The notes beneath the pieces were generated by a model. It saw only the letters and a program-made list of their open reading frames with translations, made no database searches and was not told where the DNA came from. A stretch of 64,000 nt of DNA from Rotaria sordida (Eukaryota > Rotifera > Eurotatoria > Philodinida > Philodinidae): contig CAJNOL010000829.1 of the NCBI GenBank assembly GCA_905250125.1, forward strand, positions 1-64,000, written 5' to 3'. This document shows, piece by piece, positions 32,941 through 44,831 of the stretch. The position numbers were made by a program, and so were the translations under genes. Numbering within the stretch: the first letter of the stretch is position 1; the number at the start of each line of letters is the position of its first letter.

Positions 32941-35900
32941 TGGATTTAGACTATCGTAAATAAAATATAATCTGAATTTTTTAAAAATCTAGATAGAATA
33001 AAGAAACTAATTAAATGTGCTTTTTTTATTATATTATCACATTGTTTCTAGAATTTTTTTTTATTCATGTCTCAATGCGACAAAGACGAGAAAAAAATTG
33101 CGAGTCGGATGTTTTATGTATCTCTATTACGTTTACATATATATATATATATATACGGAAGCGAGAAAAATCGATCTACAATATTTTTTTTTCTCTTATT
33201 CTTGCTTAGTTTAGTTTTCTCCTTTATATTTAGTTCAGTGACATGTTAAATAAATTGATAATGATGAAATTGATGGATGTGAATAGTTTTATAATTTCAA
33301 AAGAATATTTAACTAAAAATATGAATATAAATAGCAAAAAATATACGTAAAAGAAGGTGTCCATTAAAATCTGTTATAGTCATGTCGACATTCACTTAAA
33401 ATACGTTAGAAATAATGTTACCACAGACGAAATTGGTTAAAAAAAATGAGAGAGAAATATTAACCTAATTTTCTTTTTTCTCACTTCTAGATTTTTATTC
33501 TTTATATAAACATATATAAATTATTGATTAGTTTCTCACGTTATGTCAAAAGAATAATTCCCTTTGTTGATCACTGAAAGTCAATATGAATAGAATAAAA
33601 AAACTAATAAAGACAAGGAAAAAAAATATCAAAAAAACTTAAGATTTTCGACTAAGAATCCACAAACTATTCCATATAAATTAAGCGTAAATCTTAACGA
33701 TAACTGTCATACTTTAATCTTCTTTAATCAGTAATAAGAAAAAAAATGCAAGCCATCATTAATAAGCGCATGTATGCACAATCTCTAAAAGCTATGTTCT
33801 AAATAAACGTACTGGAAATAATAAGTTTTTTATATTACTATAAGTTGCCACTTTAAACCTAATAGGAATAATAGCTTTTCATTTCCATAAACTGAGACAT
33901 TCTAATGGTTGAAATCATCTGAATTACGTATAATATAATGAGAAAATGCTTTAATGCACTCTAAACATAATAAATTTTTGATATTGAATCATACATTTTG
34001 ACATAAGATACGACTATTAAAATAAAAACATAGTTTTTACAATAGATTTATCTTATTGCATGTCATTCGATTCAATAGACAGCTTATAATGAAAATGGTA
34101 ATGAAGAACGATGTTCTTTTTGACTATAGGGTTTATCTTATGTCCTACCATTTTCTCCTGAGGAATTTTTTTTTATAATGCTACTTTATTACTTCTTTTT
34201 TTGTCTTTGTAAATGCATATATAATAATAAACTTGATATAATGAGGTTATTCTCAATTTTCAAGAAGAACCATAACGAAATGAAAAGAAAAGTACAATTG
34301 AATAATTTTACTTTATTTATTATTAGATATTTTCAGATGATACTAAGATTTATGTTTATATTTATTTATTAAATAATAATATGAAAAAAATTTGTTTTTG
34401 AGTAAAATTAATGCATTCGAATTTTTCAAAAATAATATTATTCATTCAGAAATGAAATATTAGTAAACATTTTTTTCCTTGAAAAAAAAAAGTGAAAACT
34501 TAATAGATATTATTATAGTTTTAATAAAATTCATTAAAATACTTTAGTTTTTCAAATCGTCTATACTTCGATATAAGTCTTTAAATGAATGTATTCAAAA
34601 ATGATGGATAATTATTGTCATTGTTTGCTTGGATGACTTTTTGTCGTTTTCCTGCAATATTTCTCTTTTGTAAAAATGATTTATTTTCTTGATTTGATTT
34701 TGCAACTAGATAACATATAGAAATACAATCAAACATTTTGTTAGTATTCCATACGACATCTTTATCTAATTTTTTTATTGATTTGTCAATCACGATAACA
34801 AAAATATTTGTAATGTGTATGCATGTTTGTGTCAAGAAATATGATAAATCATTTTTCAAATTGATTTTCACGTTATAGACGAACTTAGATTTTAATATGA
34901 ATAACAGAGATTGGAAATTTATTTCATAAAATATGCTAAAATGTCTTAGTTATTATATCTATTAGTGAGATATGTCTTTTATCTTTTTCAATGATTATTC
35001 AAGTTTTTCTGTTAATGAATAGTTGAGTAATCGAAGATTCAATTAACTCATTTTGTAAAAAATGAAGAAATTTGCAAAATTATCCTGTATTCTATAGATA
35101 AATTATCTATGTTAAATCTTAACTTAATTCTTTTCAGAGATAATTCTATTATTCTTTGAATTACGCATATTATTTTGTTATAAATTTATAATTCAATCTA
35201 AAAATACACAATATACATTATATGACGTCCATTTTTTAATAAAAAACTCTACATAGTTTGACTCTTGTTTTTTGAAAAATAACAATAAAATTCTATATTG
35301 TTACGTTCTTTCTTCCTAATAATATTATTACATTATTGGAAATGAAAAATGTAAAGAAAATAATAATATTTTAAGACAAAAACTAAATGTGTTTTAATAA
35401 TCGATATGTTTTTTTTTAAATAACATTATGTTGCATTCATTATATTTAAATCGACGGTAATAGCTAACATCTATTGTTTACGAGATTGAAAATAGCGATC
35501 GTTTATTGTTCATAAGCATTTTTACATTTAAATTCATTTTAAACATATAAAAAATTAAGCCTACAAAAAGCTTTTTTTTTTGTATTTTTTTAACAATCAT
35601 TTACTAACAAAAGTGCACTTATTTCCTTACACTTTATCACATTTTGATAAAGGCTTGAATAATTTTTTTTTTGAAAACGTACTGCAAACGATCATGTTTA
35701 TATTCAGATGATTATTTTTTGTCATACTGAGTTTGTAATTGCTAATTTATAGTAGATGTATGTGTTAATTCTTATTGACTAAGACGTTACTATTCGCCAA
35801 CCTAACGAATCAGTGTTAGTTACGAATCATAAAGTTTTTTTTAAATAATATTGATTCATACAAATGTAATTAAAAAACTGATTCTCGGTAAAAAAAAAAT

Positions 35901-36059
35901 TAGCCTGTCATGCCATGCACATACAACATTCTGTAAGAATTAATCATTATTGACCACAATTTACAATGTATTTGACTTTTAATTTGTCAATGTCTACCAT
36001 CAACGAAAAAGACAGTCCTTCATTTTTTCATTAACAGTTTACTATTTGACAAAAAAAAT
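32941..36059. other. Long spacer, no gene seen
   Basis: About 3.1 kb. It contains a short TA microsatellite near 33,138-33,158 and many A/T runs. A 96-codon frame at 34,581-34,871 (minus) has no motif and no splice neighbours, so I did not call it. Confidence 0.4.
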
Positions 36060-36324
36060 CAATGATAGATGCAAAGGAGGCGGGAACTTTTTAAAATGAG
36101 GTAGGGCTCACGAGGAAAGTTCTCCAACTGTTCAATCACTTTTGAATCGAGACTATGTGCACTATGTAGATCCAAATAAACAATGAATCCTCTGAAAAGA
36201 GTTTGTACTCTTAGGTTATTACTACAGAGAGACTGCATTAATAAATGCTGTGGTTTCTCTCGAGAAAACGGATTTTCAAATTTCGACTTGAAACTTTGCA
36301 TAGGATACTTCCATAGGATAGGCC
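36060..36324. repeat. Dispersed repeat, third copy
   Basis: Read on the minus strand from about 36,310 it begins CTATGCAAAGTTTCAAGTCG. It continues with the same blocks as the right arm at 14,395-14,640 (AAGAGTTTGTGC-like, TAGATCCAAAT, GACTATGT.CA..ATG). Only one arm is visible; it abuts the TTAA element at 36,325. Confidence 0.6.
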
Positions 36325-36542
36325 TTAATCCTTTAGGGACGGGCGTGGTATATATACCACCTGGAGTATTTCTCAAAATTCGGGAATGATATATATTTCA
36401 AATCAATNNNNNNNNNNNNNNNNNNNNNNNNNNNNNNNNNNNNNNNNNNNNNNNNNNNNNNNNNNNNNNNNNNNNNNNNNNNNNNNNNNNNNNNNNNNNN
36501 NNNNNNNTGGTATATATACCACGCCCGTCCCCAAAGGGTTAA
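36325..36542. mobile_element. TTAA-flanked piggyBac-like miniature element containing the assembly gap
   Basis: The left end is TTAA TCCTTTAGGGACGGGC followed by the palindrome GTGGTATATATACCAC (36,345-36,360). The right end is its inverted copy, finishing GGG TTAA at 36,539-36,542 and reading TTAA CCCTTTGGGGACGGGC from the outside. TTAA target, CCC ends and ~35-bp inverted repeats indicate piggyBac-type mobility. The middle is 100 N, so true length is unknown; the assembly probably broke on the palindrome. Confidence 0.75.
36408..36507. other. Assembly gap, 100 N
   Basis: Exactly 100 undetermined bases, a typical placeholder, lying inside an inverted-repeat element. Reading frames crossing it are artefacts. 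Confidence 0.99.
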
Positions 36543-37252
36543 GTCCACTAATCCTGATAGAGAATCTTTTTAGCTACTGAAATGTTTTTTTTTAGATTGT
36601 TCCTAGCTATTACCATCGAGAAGAAAACTAAAAAAATATAGTTTCTCTAAACTTATGTTCATCACTATGTATCACTCTTATTTGAATTATTTAAATCCTA
36701 ATAAAAAAAATTCATTTTTTTGTGCTCAACAATAGAGATGTTGCAGAGTAAGCTTTTTTCGTACCATGTCTCTTTACTGAGAAAAATTTTCTAAGTCTCT
36801 TCCTTCTTCCGAGCAGGCTAGAATTATTCAACATATCTCTATTCAATAAAATGATTATTTGCACAATATAAATCAGTGTATTTAAGCAATAGATTTCTTT
36901 TTTTTTGTGCTTTGTGACATAATCATTTCAAGGACAAAGAACACATCTATTTTCACGATATGACATTTCAAAAAGTTCCTTTTTAGATTAAAATAGTCGA
37001 CCACCTTTTTTTCTTCGTATTTGAATCTAATGACTCATAATTCAAATATCAACAAAAAAAGAAAGATAATTCGTAATACTTTTACTTCCTTAGACTTGTC
37101 AACCTTTCGTTCTTTTTTATGTATAAATATATCCGTTTCTTTCACTTGATAAAAATTCAAAGGTATTTATGATAAATTCGTTATTTATTATTTGATTTGC
37201 TTTTCATCTTTACTCTTACAAATTCAAAGGTCGAATAATTCAAATATATTGA

Positions 37253-38164
37253 ATGAAAGATAATCAAGAAGTTTGTATTTATGATGATATTCGAACGAAT
37301 ATTACTAATCAATTACAAATATGTTATTTAAATCATATACAAAATCATTCGATTCTTGTTTGGTTTACTATTGAAAGATCTCTACATGATCTATTTGATT
37401 CATATCGTTTTATTTTATATTCAATTGATAATATATTATTATCGAATTTTATTGTTTCCACATTAACTAATTTTACAAAACTTATTGATCGAAATAATAG
37501 TTTACGTATGTCTAATCTTGATTCTGGTCAATATGAAGTATGTGTTGAATTTCAAATGAATTTTACAACATATATTTATCAACCACGTGATGCTTGTATA
37601 CCTATTCGTATAGGTAAAGCAGCGTTGGGATCATTAAAACCAAATCCAGAACCATTACTTATTGTATTAGCTTGTGCTATAGTAATATTTTTTATTCTCG
37701 GTCTTGTTGTTCAATGGGGAAAAGAAAAACGTAGAAGAAACAATCAGAATAATGATAAATCGCGATCACGTTCATCAAGTCTTTTTTCAACATTATCTTT
37801 TAAACCACATCGTGACCGTCTTGCAAAACTCTTATTTCAGCGTCATGTGGATCAATCTCAAGTATCAGAACTGCGTCAATGGGCACGTGATTTAACACGT
37901 CGACATCGTATTTCAACACGAAAACAAAATTCTAAAAGAAGAAAATCAGTTCGACAAAAGAATAAACATTCTTTTTCAAGAACAAATTATTTATTACAAG
38001 AACAACCTCGAACAGAATCGATTTCGCGTTATAGCGTGTCATCATCGGAATCAAATATAACGAGAAATAGTATTTATACAATCTCAGATAAAGTTCCTCA
38101 TGAAATAACACCTAGAAAAATTTCATTTGATTTATCAATATCAGAAGAATTTCAAATAACATAA
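37253..38164 (+). CDS. Single-pass membrane protein with FN3-like ectodomain, unknown
   Basis: One exon, 303 residues. Residues about 20-115 have the strand pattern of a fibronectin type III fold (SILVWF, SYRFILYS, SLRMSNLDSGQYEVCVEF), with Cys at both ends and several N-glycosylation sites. The transmembrane helix is at about 134-155 (PLLIVLACAIVIFFILGLVV). It is followed by a stop-transfer KEKRRR and a basic, Ser-rich cytoplasmic tail (RKQNSKRRKSVRQK), likely phosphorylated. No signal peptide follows ATG 37,253. Upstream and in the same frame, ATG 37,169 opens a 28-codon hydrophobic leader (MINSLFII...FAFHLYSY), but TGA at 37,193 and TGA at 37,250 interrupt it. So the gene may have lost its leader, start in a missed upstream exon, or insert without one. 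A possible TATA box (tataaatata) lies near 37,122. Family not recognised. Confidence 0.65.
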   Translation: MKDNQEVCIYDDIRTNITNQLQICYLNHIQNHSILVWFTIERSLHDLFDSYRFILYSIDNILLSNFIVSTLTNFTKLIDRNNSLRMSNLDSGQYEVCVEFQMNFTTYIYQPRDACIPIRIGKAALGSLKPNPEPLLIVLACAIVIFFILGLVVQWGKEKRRRNNQNNDKSRSRSSSLFSTLSFKPHRDRLAKLLFQRHVDQSQVSELRQWARDLTRRHRISTRKQNSKRRKSVRQKNKHSFSRTNYLLQEQPRTESISRYSVSSSESNITRNSIYTISDKVPHEITPRKISFDLSISEEFQIT

Positions 38165-39609
38165 AGTAAATGCTTTTTCATTTTTGACGTGCTAGAAAGT
38201 ATTTCCGACCAGTCAAAAGCTATGAGTCTACGGTATTTTCGAATATGAACTTAGAAATTTTATTCAAGAGTAGTGAAATGACCTTTGAAAAGTCCAAAAA
38301 AATAGTTTAGATCCGAATTTGTGGATCGAAGTTTCCAGTGAAGATAGTTGTTCATTTTGATCTGCTTGAAAATATTTCAGTATATCTTGTGATCAGAATT
38401 TGAATATGAGCTTAGAAATGTTGTATCTATTTTTGTTCAAGACTTTTCGAAAGACTTGAAAAATTATTTTTAATAGTGAGAAAACAGGTTTTTGTTTACC
38501 TTATATAGATTCCTTTTCGAACATGCTAAAAATTATCAGAGTCGGTCGTTTTGTAGAGCGAACATATTTCTCTACAAAATGTGATATTGAATTAAGCTGT
38601 AGCTTTTACTCAAGTGAGGCTAGAAACATTTTTTCAAGAGTTTGTTACAACGTACAACAGTTGTCGATTTTTCAAAAATGAGTATTTAGGAACAATGAAA
38701 ATTGAGATGTCGTCTTATCGAAGGATTGAAAAAACTTCAAAAGCTGCATTTTGTATCGTAGCTTCTGATCTACAAGCTGATATATAAATAAAAGTCTCGG
38801 TTCTTAATTTCGAATCGCAATAGGAAAATACAAAATTTTTCGTTCAAACTAATTTTTTGGATTTTTCATAGATTATATCACTACACTCGAACAAAAACTC
38901 AGACAAAATTTCTAATCCCATATTTGAAAAGAGCATAAACTCATAGCTTTTAACTTGTCGAATACACTTTCTCGTGCAACAGTAGCCTGATTTTGTGATT
39001 TCTTAACTTCCTAGAACTCTTGAAATCCATTGAACTGAAGAAATTCTTGAATGGGTGTAAGTGACGGAGGAAATGTGTGGTAATTTTTGATTTCAGTTCT
39101 CTCTACACCTACAGCCACCCTCGCCATATTTGAGTATCCACAGAAAAGATTGTACCGTATATTTGTCATTTCTCGTAGTATTTCCGGTATCCCGAATTTC
39201 TAGATGTAAAACACTTCTTCAATTTGTGGATAAGCAAAGCGTGATGATATAAATTTCGTTTGAAATGCTAGGGTTAATCTGTTATCAAGTTCTTGAATTC
39301 TTAGAATTCCTTTAGTCGTTTGAGTTGCTTGAGTTCCACGGATTTCGTCATTAAGTCATTAATGTAAATTTCGTTCTTATATTTTCTAATACTTTCTTAA
39401 AAGATATAAACATACAATGTTATTCATTATTTTATTTTCATTCTCCAATGAATGTAGTAACAAAAGCAGAAAAAAAAACAAGTCATGTCTTATCTGTTTA
39501 TTTGTTTAAAACAAAAACTCTGTATAAACAACAACACATGTTAAATAAAGTTATATGAATTGTCTGCTGTTTTTTTTTGTATCTAATTTTTTTTTTGCTT
39601 AAATTGTAA
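38165..39609. other. Spacer with an inverted-repeat element
   Basis: Holds the degenerate inverted repeat at about 38,185-38,980. The remainder to 39,609 shows no gene. Confidence 0.4.
38185..38980. repeat. Degenerate inverted repeat, arms at least 120 bp
   Basis: Left GTCAAAAGCTATGAGT (about 38,213) pairs with ACTCATAGCTTTTAAC (about 38,940). Flanking blocks also pair: GACGTGCTAGAAAGTATTTC with a complement near 38,965, and AGTCCAAAAAAATAGTTT with a complement near 38,855. Identity is roughly 70-75% by eye. Probably an old miniature element; ends not fixed. Confidence 0.5.
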
Positions 39610-41875
39610 TTAATATGCATCATGATATTTTTGAAGAAAATTTGGATTAATACTGCTTTTCATATATCGGAATGCTGATATATAAGTTGGATTTAAGGCA
39701 ACAGTAGTAGTAGTAGTACTAATCGATGGCTTTCTTTTATGACGATATATTGATGATGAATTTGATTTGATTGATGGAGCTGTTCCATAAATACTTGATA
39801 CACCCTCACTAAATTTTTCATTAGTTAATATAGATGGTGTTGATGGTTTTTGTTTAACTATCGATGATTTACGAATTAAAGAAAAAGATGGTATTGAAGA
39901 ACGTTCAACATAATTAACTGATGGACCAGTAGTTATTGTTGATCGACTACGACGATGATGAGTTGCAATTTTTGAACTATTTGTTGATGAAATAGTATTA
40001 ATATTTCGTTGTTGATTTGTTTTACTTAATGTTTCAAAATGATTAATCATTAATTGAGCTTGATGATTATTTAAGTTTATTTTACGTCCATTATAATCTT
40101 CAAAATATCCATCAATAATTTCAAACATATTTGATGTTGTTGAATGTTTTGTATTATTTGAATGATTTTGTGATTTATTATCTGTATATAAATATCGTTG
40201 AGTTTTAGAATTGTTTTCATCGCAGAATCGTTGAAGACTTTGAATATCAATGGCAGGTGTTTTTTTTGATAATCGTTGTCGTCGAGGACGAAAATGAGAT
40301 GTTGGTGGTTGATAAGATTGTGGATTAACTTGAATTTTATGTATATTCGGTTGAACAACATCCATAAATAAAATACGATTACCTTCTTTGGTTATTTTTT
40401 CACCACGTTTATTTATTTTATATGAAAAAGAAGGTAATTCTGTTTGTGAAAGAGTAGTTGTCGTTAGTTCTTGTACAGGATCTGAACTATCCAGTGATTG
40501 TTGAGGTAGATTAGGATTAAGAATAGGTATCGATGAAGTCAATTTCGGTATGATTTTTTCAATTATAATTGGTGCTTTTTTTGTTTGTTTTATTTCATTA
40601 TTATTCTGTGGTAAAATTGGTTCAAATGAACTTGTTTGTAAATGTGAAAATGATTCATCAAATTGATCAATATCATTTATTAATTGTTGTTTATTAGAAT
40701 AATGTCGACTATGCTGTCGAGAATAATCTGTTGATGTTGAACTAATAGAACTTGAACTTGAACTTAAACTTTTACCCGAACAACTACATGAACAAGAAGG
40801 TTCTTCATCATCCATACGACGCAAATATCGTTGAATTTCATGTGTTGTATCATCATGATAAAGACCTTCATGTAATCCAAAAGGTGATGCTGGTGGACGT
40901 GGTCTAGATTCAATAAAATTGTCATCATCATCCCATAATTGCCATTGTTCAATAAGACTTCCATCAGTACGATAAAAGAAACCACCATATGTTGGATCAA
41001 ATAGATAATTTCGAATAGTAGATTCATCTGTTAATCGATTTGTATTTGTTCGATTCAAAGATGAATCATCATCATAAGCTGGTGATATATAAATAATGCC
41101 ATTTGCTTCACTTAATCTTCGTCCAAAACGATCTAACTAAAAATATTCAAACGAAAAAAAACAAAACTCAGTAAAAAACAAAACAATTATAAATATATAA
41201 TTTTTAACCTGAAAAAAAATAGGTGATCTTAAACAATTAGCTCCCAGTTGAATAGTTGCATAAGCTTGTGATATAGCTTGAACAAGTGAAAATGCTGCAT
41301 CAACATTTTTTGTTATAAAACAATGACATTCATCACCTGGTAAAATTTGTGTACGTCGTATAATAATACCAAATAATGGTGGATGTCTACTTTCATTAAT
41401 TGTAAATGCATCTAATGGCATAAAACGCCAATCAATCATTGATGTTGACCTTGTATAATCATTTTCAATAACTGTAAAACGTAAACTTGAACAATAAATA
41501 AGAGAAGCTATTGGAAAAAATATTGCTGCATGTGGTTGACGAGTAAATACTAACTGAATACCATTATCATAAATAGAAAGTACCGCATCAATACCTTTTG
41601 TTTTTTATTAAATAATAAATAAAATTATATTTTCTCTACTTTTTGCTTTAAATAAGAAATTCAATAAAGTTACCTCGAACTGTATTTGTACCATCGACAG
41701 GATATCGATATGAAAATGGTTCTTGAAGTGCATCAAGACCATGAAAACCAGCACCAGATGATGCTGTGCCTAGATAAAGAACACCACATTGAACAATTGG
41801 TTCAATAACATGAATTTCAGGTAAAATAGGTAATAGATCTGTTTGTTGAGTTATTGCTATTGGTATCTCCGACAT
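39610..41875 (-). CDS. PTB/PID-like domain protein with long Ser-rich tail, 3 exons
   Basis: Exons 41875-41674, 41594-41209, 41136-39610 (minus strand), GT-AG, 704 residues. Residues about 25-195 look like a phosphotyrosine-binding/PH-type fold: VQCGVLYLGTA opening strand, GLDALQEPF helix, IDAVLSIYDNGIQLVF, IASLIYCSSLRF (the I.YC block typical of PTB domains), PLFGIIIRR, then ECHCFITKNVDAAFSLVQAISQAY with the closing amphipathic helix. The remaining ~500 residues are low-complexity (Ser, Thr, Asn, Gln), with basic patches (RPRRQRLSKK, HHRRSRST) and an acidic WDDDDNF stretch, probably disordered. This suggests a cytoplasmic adaptor that binds peptide motifs. The domain call rests on pattern recognition, and no named ortholog is recognised. 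The frame is intact through all junctions. Confidence 0.8.
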
Positions 41876-42573
41876 GAGTTTTAAATAAGTTAAATGATGA
41901 GAAAAAGAAACAAAAGATATTGTCTCGTGTACAATATCTTTTGTGTTCTTTCACTTTTTCACGATCAACATTGGTTACTGAATCAAATTGAAAGAAAAAG
42001 AAACTGACAATAGACATTTGGTAAGTATAATATCATATGACAGACATTTTTCTTCATGTATATATGTACAGACAAACCTATGAACCGATTAGATAGGTCA
42101 CAAAAAGCATTCAACTGTGACAGTCACGACTTTTTTATATTCAGATATGTATTTATTATTAGTGGAATTTTAATAAATAGATTTGTTTAGAATTTTGTTT
42201 GATATATTGAATATTGATAATGAATTGAGTTTTATAATAATCACAAAACTCTTGTGATGATTTGTATACTAGTCAAAGTATAGTTTGAAATTAATGATAA
42301 ATTTTTTGCAGAAAAACTATTATATTCTGTCAATAATTTAACAATGGAATATAATATATAGATAAAATTCTTAATCATTAAAATTTTATTCAATAGAATA
42401 TATCATTTTAATAGAAATTATAAAATTCTTTTTCTATTTCTTCATGATTTTTAAGTCATTTTAACTACGAAATCATATTATAATTAATTAGAATATATAT
42501 AAATCATGACTTTAATGAGATTTTAGAACTTTTTAATTGATATTGCCATTCTATTAGGAATATCATTTCGATA
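41876..42573. other. Spacer upstream of the PTB-like gene
   Basis: About 700 bases, very AT-rich. It should include the PTB-like gene promoter. No distinct element recognised. Confidence 0.4.
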
Positions 42574-42715
42574 TAGGGCACAGCCAGAGAAACCTGTGTA
42601 CCTCCTTGGTCAAAAAACACCTGAAAGAAGTACGGATGAAAGTCGTTCTCGCAAAGTAAAAAAAATCATTTTCTTACTGGTTTACACCGCTTGGAAAATT
42701 CCTGGCTACACCCTT
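42574..42715. mobile_element. Short hAT-like miniature element
   Basis: Left TAGGGCACAGCCAGAGAA and right (complement) CAAGGGTGTAGCCAGGAA are diverged inverted ends of the kind seen in hAT elements (CAGGGGYGTAGCCAGG type). Flanks TTTCGATA and TTCTGATA are a possible 8-bp target duplication with two mismatches. 142 bp, GC-richer than its surroundings, no coding capacity. It lies beside the COMT remnant that starts at 42,756. Confidence 0.5.
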
Positions 42716-42755
42716 GTTCTGATACCCATGGTATTACTTAATGCCTTTTTCCCCA

Positions 42756-43743
42756 GTATAATTTTGGATTATTTCAAATATATTCTAAATAATCTAATGC
42801 ACATGAATTAATCAAATTATCTGCAACAATCATTGTTGCACATTTAATTAATCCAATATCTTCAAATATGTTTTTAATCATACAGCAAAAATCTCTACAT
42901 TGTGAACATCATTGGAATCGATGAAAATCGTTCAGTATAACAGAATGTTCATAAATGAGGGAAGAGGGCCAAGCAAATATAAATCAAAATATCACTTCTA
43001 CCATTTTTTTGCTTCCTTTTACGCACTTTTTATTAAATAGTTTTTGACTTTTAGTACTTTGAATTTTTTTAGATTAGTTTCATTATCAGAGTAATATATT
43101 CATTGGTTTTTTTCTTTTAAGAATATTTGATACAACATTGATAGAGACTTAAAATTTATCTCCTAATTCATGATGAGATAAACCAAGTTCTTTATCTTTG
43201 ATTAAATTCATTTTGTTGCTCTAAATCAAGAGCATTGCAAGGGGTTATATCTAATAGAGAAAAGTTGAGAAATCGTTCAAAATGACAACGATATCTGTTT
43301 GTTCATAGTTTTTTTTTGCTTTCATTGAATTAAATCATAGAGCCAATTAATCTTAATACATACAGACGGGATCAAAAAAAATGTGTTGACCATCCGGATC
43401 AAAGGGTGTTCATAAAAGAGAGATGCAAAATCAGAAAAATTCGCTCTGAAGGATCCGAGAGACTGTTCGATAATACATAGTGTTCACTGAGAAAGGTTTT
43501 TCTGTACTTCATTGTAGTGATCGATTAAATCCAGTGTATCAGTATTGAAATCTTTGTTCAAATGATGAATGACATTTTTCTTTCATCATTCATTATTTTT
43601 ACATGATTAGTCACACTAGTATATTCATGAATAGAATGAGCAATTGCAACTAATTGAGAATTTAATTAAAACTGTAATGAAAAACGCATCAGCTGGTTAT
43701 TAAGAGAAATCATTGTCAATGAAATATAATCATGAAAAATGCC
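42756..43743 (-). pseudogene. COMT-like exon 2 remnant split by a miniature element
   Basis: Aligns with the intact COMT-like exon 2 (47,260-47,651). The 42,756-42,880 part matches the region around the ADNV motif (TAATCCAATATCTTC shared exactly). The 43,506-43,743 part continues with TGATCGAT, CATATTCA.GAATAG and GAGCAATT blocks. A 625-bp TA-flanked element (42,881-43,505) interrupts it precisely. Multiple indels remove any frame. Its matching exon 1 may be the piece at 45,868-46,030. Confidence 0.75.
42881..43505. mobile_element. TA-flanked pogo/Tigger-like element A
   Basis: Ends TACAGCAAAAATCTCTAC and (complement) TACAGAAAAACCTTTCTC, each followed by GTGAACA. TA duplications flank it. 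On the minus strand at about 43,160-43,255 it reads LDLEQQNE then, after a frameshift, IKDKELGLSHHELGDKF, which resembles the CENP-B/pogo-type DNA-binding helix-turn-helix. It inserted into the COMT remnant, because flanking sequence is continuous with the intact gene once the element is removed. Confidence 0.65.
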
Positions 43744-44035
43744 GAAGAAAAACAAAAAAAGAATAAATTGTTTTTTCACTCTTTCGAAGAAAAATTCAGA
43801 AGACTTTTATTTGATATTTCGCTTTTTTTTCTTAGTGAAATTTTTTTTTCTCTCAACATAGTAGGTGAAAATTATTGCTGATTTAGTTTTTATCTCTTCT
43901 TTAATATTGCTTATATCCCTGTTCGGAGAATATGTTTATTGAAATAGCTATTTGTGAAAAATATAGGATGTTCCGTTTAGATTTATAATCGATCCGATCC
44001 GGCTGGTCTTCATCGGTTGAAAAATATTTTATGGA

Positions 44036-44831
44036 TACAGTAAAGCTTTTACTAGTGAACATCTCGTAATTATGAACGGTTTCGAATCCGATGGAGCAAT
44101 TTCTGCTGGACATGCCTCTCCCTAATGTGAACACCCCGTTATTCTGAACAATGAACTTTTTTTTGTTTTGGGTCCCTTTTTGCTATGATAACATCTCTAA
44201 TGTGATTATATTGTTTTGACCTCCTTTTCTTTTCGGTCACCTGTTTCTTACGCAGTACGAGTAAATATATTGTGTGTATGATGCGACGTTGTACGTATGA
44301 AGTAAAGAATGACATGACGATGTGACCTTATTCTGCAAGAAAAAATACTATTAATTCATGATAATAAAGATGGTAGTAGTTTATGACAATGTAAATTGAC
44401 TGAAAAATATAATATATCATTCGGCTTTATATTAAATATTTTGAAACGTAACACAGAATATTTAAATGATTACGAAATAAGTTAGAATTAAACTATTAAA
44501 TGAAAACTAAAAGATGTTAATGTATAAAAACTAGACGATCAGTTGTATGAATGGTTTGTATAGTAATGTGCAAAAAGACAAACAATATCAGAGAAATTTT
44601 TTAAACAACAATTAGATGTTGTGTTATAATTATAAAAACCTTTCATTCTAAATCGTTCAAATGAAAATAGATAAATAAGAGAATGAACAATCAGGCCTTT
44701 ATCTACGACTAATATAGAAATAGATTTCCTCGAACCTTTCCTTCATTTCATAGCAAACTATACTTCAAATCTCTAAAGTGAACACTTTTGAATGGTCTCT
44801 ATGGTGTTCACTAAAGAATAGTTTTACTGTA
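44036..44831. mobile_element. TA-flanked pogo/Tigger-like element B
   Basis: 796 bp. Left TACAGTAAAGCTTTTACTAG and right (complement) TACAGTAAAACTATTCTTTA, each followed within a few bases by GTGAACA. Extra GTGAACAC copies are inside (about 44,126 and 44,780), probably transposase-binding iterons. Same end type as element A at 42,881-43,505. No transposase frame seen. Confidence 0.65.

Noticed and set aside
33015-33249. Three overlapping plus-strand frames
   Set aside because: They arise from a TA microsatellite and low-complexity sequence; no codon preference.
34581-34871. 96-codon minus-strand frame
   Set aside because: No motif, no splice neighbours, composition like surrounding spacer.
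36333-36580. Reading frames on both strands around 36.4 kb
   Set aside because: They cross the 100-N gap and consist of the inverted-repeat ends of a mobile element.
40077-41027. Two minus-strand frames of 87-94 codons
   Set aside because: Out-of-frame shadows of the PTB-like gene's last exon.
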